A stretch of 64,000 bases of DNA from Pardosa pseudoannulata (taxonomy: Eukaryota > Arthropoda > Arachnida > Araneae > Lycosidae): NCBI GenBank assembly GCA_032207245.1, contig CM063509.1, positions 8,996,937-9,060,936 of the forward strand, given 5' to 3'. The notes beneath the pieces are model-generated. The model did no database searches and had not been told where the DNA came from. It worked only from the letters and a program-made list of their open reading frames with translations. The position numbers and the translations under genes are program-made. Shown piece after piece: positions 57,932 to 64,000 of this stretch (positions are counted from its first letter, which is position 1; each line of letters starts with the position of its first letter).

Positions 57932-58843
57932 CACTAGAATTACGGAAGGGGTCATTTTGACACCTAGTGAACTTTTATCTCTGACAGCTCTTCTATTTTT
58001 TTTTTGCAAATATCTTAATCCTTTCTTGACTTTTCCCAAATCATTGTGATTTACGAAACAGTAAAGATTTCAAGAAAATTTTATTTTTATTTTAGCCCTA
58101 ATACCTAGAAATACGGCAGGCTATATACTGATGTTGAAGACAAGTGTAAACTTCATAACGACTCTTTCACTATTTTATTAGAAGAACTGGAAGCATTTAT
58201 AGCGTTGTTGTACGTAAGGGGGCATTAGCCTCCAAGGGCTTACCAATTCTTAGTTTGTGGTGCAAGACTTGGGGACCAAAGTTTTTCATGAAACTATGAG
58301 TAGAGATAGATTTCCGGAAGTTATGAAATTTCTTCGTTTGGAAAATAAACTAACAAGATCTTTACATGTGGAGTGTGATAAATTTCCACTAATATCCGAG
58401 GTATGGAATACTTTTATAGAAAACTGTAAGCTTTGCTACAAACCAAATGAAAATATTACGTCTGATGAACAGTTATTCCCTACAAAAACAAGATGCCATT
58501 TTTTTTCAGTATATGCCTAACAAGCTCGATAAATTCGGAATAAAATTTTGGCTAGAAGTAGATGTTAGGACAAAATACTTATTAAACGGATTTCTATATT
58601 TAGGAAAAGATGAAATGAGACCAAGTTTAGGAGAGAAAGTAGTAAATAATTTAATTGATCCTACATACCTGCAAAGTCTGTATATTTTTAAAAACAAACT
58701 GTAGTTGTCATAATTTGAGTTATTTAAATTTATTTTTCACAAATATATTATATCATATAAAGAAATATGCAGATATCTTATTAAGGGGTCAAAATGACAC
58801 CCGCCGTAATTCTAGGTATACAAAGACCACCGTAATTCTAGTG
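57932..58843 (+). mobile_element. piggyBac element with partial transposase, inside gypsy pol tail
   Basis: TTAA on both sides (57928-57931, 58844-58847). Perfect 14-bp ends CACTAGAATTACGG and CCGTAATTCTAGTG. Sub-terminal GGGGTCATTTTGACACC and its complement repeat just inside, with a second CCGTAATTCTAGG at the right. At 912 bp it is well short of the 2.4 kb or so of a complete element. Confidence 0.9.
58155..58703 (+). pseudogene. piggyBac transposase fragment
   Basis: Pieces in several frames: LEELEAFIALLYVRG, then ALASKGLPILSLW, then FHETMSRDRFPEVMKFLRLE, ENITSDEQLFPTK (first catalytic Asp in the DEQ block), PNKLDKFGIKFWLEVDVRTK (second catalytic Asp) and LLNGFLYLGKD. Frameshifts lie near 58220-58250 and at the T run at 58498. 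The third Asp and C-terminal Cys-rich finger are missing, as is the N-terminus. A DDD transposase that excises precisely at TTAA; this copy cannot. Confidence 0.9.
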
Positions 58844-59048
58844 TTAAACGAAATTCACCAACCATCGAGGAAAACAGCCCAGACGAAGAAAATGAGAGTC
58901 ACTGAGCCGTCATCAAAAAGATATTAACTGGTCTGTATTCCCAAAGAGACTTGAACTATAATTTTATCAAAAACTTTGTTTCTTTTATTTTAAGCTTCAA
59001 TTTAAAATACCTTCTGTCTGTCTAAATTTTATATTGAGCGGGGCCAAA

Positions 59049-59945
59049 TGTAAGGTTCACTTTGTATATCGATGAAAGAATTATAATCGTTTAGTTTATG
59101 TTAACTTCTGAAAACGAATGTTGGCAACATATATATTGTTGACGATGCCTGCCATGTTTGTAACCTACGCAGCTGCTTTACCAACAATAATAAATCTTAA
59201 TGTTTCTAATTAAAAACTCTTTCTTAACATCTAAATTCCAAGAGGCTGATTATAAATCAACCTTATACGTAATTCTTTCTTCAGTTGAACAATTGTTAAA
59301 GTTTGTAGTGGTTGCTATTCTAAAGTATTAAAAATGATATTATCGTCTGTTGACATTTTTTTTATTTCCGTTCACTGTTCTTGGCGAAAGAAATAAATTG
59401 GCGAAGATTGCTTGGCGCAATTAAAAAGCAAACGATAAATAGAATAATGTTTTTGAAGGTCATGCGAAATGAATAATCAACATTCGTTAGAATACTCGCA
59501 CTGATTTGTACAAGATTTTATCACAAGTAAAATAAGAGTATATTGAAATTCTCATAAACTTCACTTACTATGGTGGAATGCGTTCAGGCAAAAACAATCC
59601 TGGCGAGAATAATCATTGGCGAGGAGTTTGAAAATTCCAATGACGGCTTAATGAGTTCGATGATATTTTATAAAATATTATTTGAAATTCCACTTTGCAA
59701 GTCCATTAGATAACGGCTGCGCTATATAAGGTTGATTTATAATCAGCCTCTTGAAATTTAAATGTTAAGAAAGAGTTCTTGATTAGAAACATTAAGATTT
59801 ATTATTGTGGTAAAGCAGCTGCGTAGGTTACAAACATGGCGGACATCGACAACCATACATATGTTGCCAACATTAGCTTTCACAAGTTAACATAAACTAA
59901 ACGATTATAATTCTTTCATCCCTATACAAAGTGAACCTAACACAT
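59049..59945. repeat. Large inverted repeat, about 215-bp arms
   Basis: The left arm (about 59049-59267, TGTAAGGTTCACTTTGTATA...) and right arm (about 59728-59945, ...TATACAAAGTGAACCTAACA) are reverse complements with modest divergence, around a 455-bp centre that holds GGCGA-rich motifs. Outer bases TG...CA and the preceding purine tract make a gypsy LTR plus inverted partial LTR one option; a foldback MITE is another. Confidence 0.8.
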
Positions 59946-59949
59946 CTAA

Positions 59950-61755
59950 GCTTTCAATAATCGATTTTTTTCTCGTAAACTCGATTTTTTGGAATAATTA
60001 ATTTTTTTTCGGAAGATTCGATATTATTTTAAGAATAGATTCTCTGTGGAAGAATAAATTATTTTTAGTTAAATCTATAAGGCGATTTCATGCAGCAGGG
60101 CAAATCTCAATTTATGATAATTCTGGCTTTAGTTTCAAACGGAAGGGCAGTTTATTGTTTGTCTATTGGCTGTTGTAAACATGAAAACGAATGGGACGGG
60201 TATTATAGTAGTTCGTGACGTTGCGACAAATTGCTCTATTCTTTTTAGGAAGATCCGATTTTTAAAGAATCGATCCTTTTTCTTTTTACAGTAACTGATT
60301 TTTTTTCGCAGACTTGATATTTTTGAATTATTTGACTGTTTTTCCGAAGAATCAATTTTTTTAGGATTCAATATATTTTCGGAAAAATCAATTCTTTTTT
60401 GGAAGAATCAAATTTTTTAAGGAATCGATCCTTTTTTGAAAGATTCGATATTATTTTAAGAATAGGTTTTTTATGAATCAAGTCTTTTTCGGAAGAAAAG
60501 ATTTTTTTTAAGAATCGCTTCTTTTTCTGATGATTCGATTTTATTTTAAATATTTTTTTTTAAGATTCGGAATTTTAATAATCGTTTCTTTATTGGAAGA
60601 TTCGATTATTTAAAGAATCAATACTTTTTTGAAAGATATTTCTTAAGAATCGTTTCTTTTTAGAAAGATCCGATTTTTTTAAGACTAGATTATTTTTCGG
60701 AAGAATAGAACCTTCCAATAATCGATTTTTTTTGTAGATTTGATGTTATTTAAAGAATCGATTTTTTTAAGAATTTTTCTGTTTCGGAAAATTCGATATT
60801 ATTTTAAGAATAGTTTCTTTATGGAAGAATCCGATATTTTTAGAAGAATCGATTCTTTTTAGAAACATCCGATTTTTGAAGAATCGATACTTTTTCGGAA
60901 TAATCGAATAATCGATTTATTTTTTGTACACTCCACTTTTTTTGGACAATTGTTTCTTTTCTGTATGAATCAATTTTTTAAAGACTCGATTCTTTTTCAG
61001 AAGATTCAATATTATTTTAAGAATATATTATTTTTAGCAGAATGAATTATTTTTATTAAAATCCATTCTTTTTTTATAAAATCGATTTTTTAGGAGTAAT
61101 CGGTTATTTTTCAGAAGATTCTATAGGATTTTAGAAATAGATTCTTTTTGGAAGGTTCGATTATTTTTAGTAGAATGGATTATTATTTCGAAGAATAGAT
61201 TTTCTTTCAAAAAAAAAAATGTTTTTAGGCATCGATACTTTTTTTGAAGTATCAATTTTTTTTAAGAATCGATGTTTTTTCGTAAGGTTCGTTTTTGTTT
61301 TAAAAATCGATTATTTTTCTTAGAATCGACTTTTTGGAATTATTGATTCTTTATCGGAAGGTTCGATATTATTTTAAGAATAGATATTTTTTGAAAGAAT
61401 TTATTCTTAAACAATTTTGGAAGAATTTTTGTATTTAAGAAATGATTCTTTATTTGAAGACTCGATTCCTTTAAGTGTCGTTAATTTTTCGGAAGATACT
61501 AATTTTTTGATTCTTCCGAATATTTTGATGAATTGATTTTTTTAAGTGTGGATACTTTTTCGTAAGATATTTTTAAGAATCGATTCTTTTTCGGAAGATT
61601 CGATTTTTTCAAAATTTGATTCCCTTTCGGAAATATCGATATTTTTGCGGAAGAATCGATTTTTTTAAGAGTCGACTCTTTTTCGGACGATTCGACATTA
61701 TTTTAAGACTATATTGTTTGGAAGAATTGATTGTTTTTAGTAGAATCAATTTTTT
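59950..61755. repeat. Degenerate ATCGAT/GATTC satellite, block 2
   Basis: Same degenerate units as block 1, resuming right after the inverted repeat. A 160-bp insert at about 60073-60240 is not satellite but a piece shared with 51187-51349. Confidence 0.85.
60073..60240 (+). repeat. Captured exon-like fragment inside the satellite
   Basis: Matches the interior of the foldback MITE at 51187-51349 and, over its first 90 bases, the exon-like fragment at 34.2 kb, but without MITE ends. Confidence 0.7.
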
Positions 61756-62149
61756 ACCAACTATAACAGAAGAGTAGACAGATAGTAACCAACACAGATA
61801 GTAACCAAGTATCAGAGAAAATTATATTACAGATGATTTTAAACAATTTTTTTTTATTTTATTTTATTTTTTTTTTGTGTTTGGTCTAAGGAATTAATTT
61901 TTCTGTTCAACTCTAAGGAAATGAACTTGTAAACTTGGACTATTATCACTTAGGCAAAGGAAGCTGTGGCGATATAATCTTATTACTTCTATTTGAAGTT
62001 CGCAAGATCAACGTTTAAATAAAAACTTATTTTGTTAGGGTAAGAAACTGTAGCATACATATGGCTTTTAGGAAGTGCAAACTAGTGAAGTAAAAACAAT
62101 CTACACTTAATTTTTATTTTCTCTCGATTCTTCCATTTCGCGACCAAGA
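61756..62149. other. Spacer
   Basis: GATAGTAACCAA-type short duplication at about 61783-61808 (CAGATAGTAACCAACACAGATAGTAACCAAG). No gene. Confidence 0.5.
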
Positions 62150-63835
62150 GATTCTTTTAACTTTCTAATTTTTGATACATTGATTCATTTTAATAAGAAA
62201 ACAGAAGACAAATCGAAAAGCCTAGTTAAAAATTAATCTTAAAATTAATTGTTTTGCTGTTTTTGGTTATTCCGTATTCCAATAATCAAAACTATTTTGT
62301 CGATTTTGTTTAAGTTATTCATACACTAGAGCTATGTTAAAAAAAACTATAAATTATACATTTAATATTTGAACTAGTTCGACTGGCAACAGTTTCATCA
62401 GGAAATATTGGATTTGTCTAAGTATTTAATCACCCAGGTTTTTTCAATATATTCCTTTACTCTCTGTAGTTTTTTTTCGATAGAATAGATTCTTTCAATA
62501 ATCAATTCTTTTTTCTTCGTCTCGATTTTTTTTGGAATAACTGATTCTTTTTCAGAAGAATCGATTTTTTTAAGATTCGAGAATTTTTTGGAAGAATCGA
62601 TTTTTTTAAGAATTTAGATTCGATTTCAAGAAAAGATTCTTTTTATAAGAATCGGAATTTTAATAATGGAATCTTTTCTGAAGACCCGATTTTATCTAAA
62701 AAAGGATTCTTTTTCGGAAGAATCGATTTTTAAAGTATCGTTTCTATTTCGGAAGATTGCATTTTTATTTAAGAATCGAATCTTTTTGCAGAATTGTACT
62801 TTTTTTGGAATAATCGATTCTCTTTCGGAAGAATTGAATTTTTAACTATTGTTTATTTTTAGATTCTTTTAACTTTCTAATTTTTGATACATTGATTCAT
62901 TTTAATAAGAATCCAAAAGGCAAATCCAAAAGCCTAGTTATAAATTAATCTTACAATTTATTTTTTTTGCTGTTTTGGGTTATTCCGTATTCCAATAATC
63001 AAAACTATTTTGTCGATTTTGTGTAAGTTTTTCATATACAATAGCTATATTTAAAAAAAAAAACTATAAATTATACATTTAATATTTGAACTAGTTCGAC
63101 TGGCAACAGTTTCATCAGGAAGTATTCGATTTGTCAAAGTATTTACTCATCCAGGTTTTTTCAGTATATTCCTTTACTCTCTGTAGTTTTTTTAAGAATG
63201 GTTTCTTTTTCGATAGAATCGATTCTTTGAATAATCAATTCTTTTTTCTTCGTTTTGATTTTTTTGTGGAATAATTGATTTTTTTTCGAAAGAATCAATT
63301 TTTTTAGGATTCGATACTTTTTTGGAATAATCGATTTTTTTAGGAATCGATTCTTTTTTATTTTTTTAAGAATTTAGATTCGATTTCATGAAAGGATTCT
63401 TTTTATAAGAATGGGAATTTTATTAATGGATTCTTTTCGGAGGACCCGATTTTATCTAAAAAACGATTCTTTTTCTAAAGAATCGATTTTTTAAGTATCG
63501 TTTCTATTTCGGAAGATTCCATTTTTATTTAAGAATCAAATCTTTTTGCAGAATTGAATTTTTTTTTGGAATAATCGATTCTTTTTCGAAAGAATCAATT
63601 TTTTAAGTATTGTTAAGTATTTTTAAGTAATCAAAACTATTTTGTCATTTTGTTTAAATTTTTCATATACAAGAGCTATATTTAATAAATACTATAAGTT
63701 ATACATTTAATATTTGAACTTGTTCGACTGGTAAAAGTTTCATAAGGAAGCATTCGATTTGTCTAAGTATTTACTCACCCCGGTTTTTTCAGTACATTTC
63801 TTTACTTTCAGTAGTTTTTGTGTGCATGAATCTTC
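62150..63835. repeat. Higher-order tandem repeat, about 712-bp unit
   Basis: A unit made of about 330 bp unique DNA (CTTTCTAATTTTTGATACATT ... GTTCGACTGGCAACAGTTTC ... CTTTACTCTCTGTAG) plus about 380 bp of ATCGAT/GATTC satellite occurs at 62150-62861 and 62862 to about 63600. A truncated third unit runs from about 63625 to 63835. Confidence 0.85.
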
Positions 63836-64000
63836 AGCTTTTTTAAAGCGTACTAGAAAAAGAAAGCGAATTGTATATGTTTGACAATTCTTTTATGATC
63901 AAATATTTTGAAATCCTCGTCTCGGAGATTAAAGCTCGCAGTCACTTGAAAGAGATGATTTTTCAAAACTGTCATAGTCCCAAAAAAGAAGTTCTTTGTG
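63836..64000. other. Window end, no feature
   Basis: Ordinary A+T-rich DNA to the edge. Confidence 0.5.

Larger units (their letters stand above)
54385..59048 (+). mobile_element. Decayed Ty3/gypsy retrotransposon, 5'-truncated, with two TTAA insertions
   Basis: RT, RNase H, integrase and a pol C-terminal tail are present in order on the plus strand. Protease, gag and 5' LTR are missing. Two foreign elements sit inside (55129-55914 and 57932-58843), each flanked by TTAA. A purine-rich GAGCGGGGCCAAA precedes 59049. It lies in the middle of the ATCGAT/GATTC satellite. Confidence 0.85.

Overview
The window is eukaryotic, strongly A+T-rich intergenic DNA that behaves as a transposon graveyard. 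The elements point to an arthropod: jockey-type LINE ends, a Tc1-like transposon, BEL/Pao and Ty3/gypsy retrotransposons, piggyBac, Tigger/pogo, hAT and Mutator-like elements, and tRNA-derived SINEs. A chelicerate such as a spider fits, but species and even class are inference. I found no complete host gene. Host-gene candidates are limited to an exon-like stretch at 5636-5777, an exon-like fragment at 34125-34406 (minus) and a possible THAP-type fragment near 46.7 kb.

Layout. 0.1-1.35 kb: two LINE 3' ends. 1.42-4.06 kb: a decayed Tc1-like transposon carrying two nested hAT-like elements, one inserted inside its terminal repeat. 4.4-5.4 kb: a TTAA-flanked element. 5.6-22.5 kb: A+T-rich DNA with a SINE, hairpins, two copies of a 0.94-kb TTAA-flanked family, two more copies of a hAT-like family with 5-bp target duplications, one element with 6-bp duplications and one hAT element with an 8-bp duplication. 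22.58-28.45 kb: a Mutator-like foldback element (9-bp duplication) that contains a young BEL/Pao retrotransposon with 408-bp LTRs differing at one base. 28.8-35 kb: the third TTAA-family copy, a hAT element, a Tigger-like element with a nested hAT-like element, and small foldback elements. 35.5-42.5 kb: microsatellites, including about 0.8 kb of nearly pure TG, and SINE copies. 43-43.9 kb: a tandem array whose units carry CTCF-like motifs. 44-52.5 kb: scattered DNA-transposon derivatives. 52.5-63.8 kb: a degenerate ATCGAT/GATTC satellite split by a decayed gypsy element that has received two separate piggyBac-type insertions.

How the parts relate. The genes here do not form a pathway. The order of events can be read from nesting: Tc1 before the hAT-like elements, the Mutator-like element before BEL, the satellite and gypsy before piggyBac. 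The BEL element has lost integrase yet has near-identical LTRs, so it was probably mobilised by a related element. Several non-autonomous families are well supported by exact target-site duplications read directly from the sequence.
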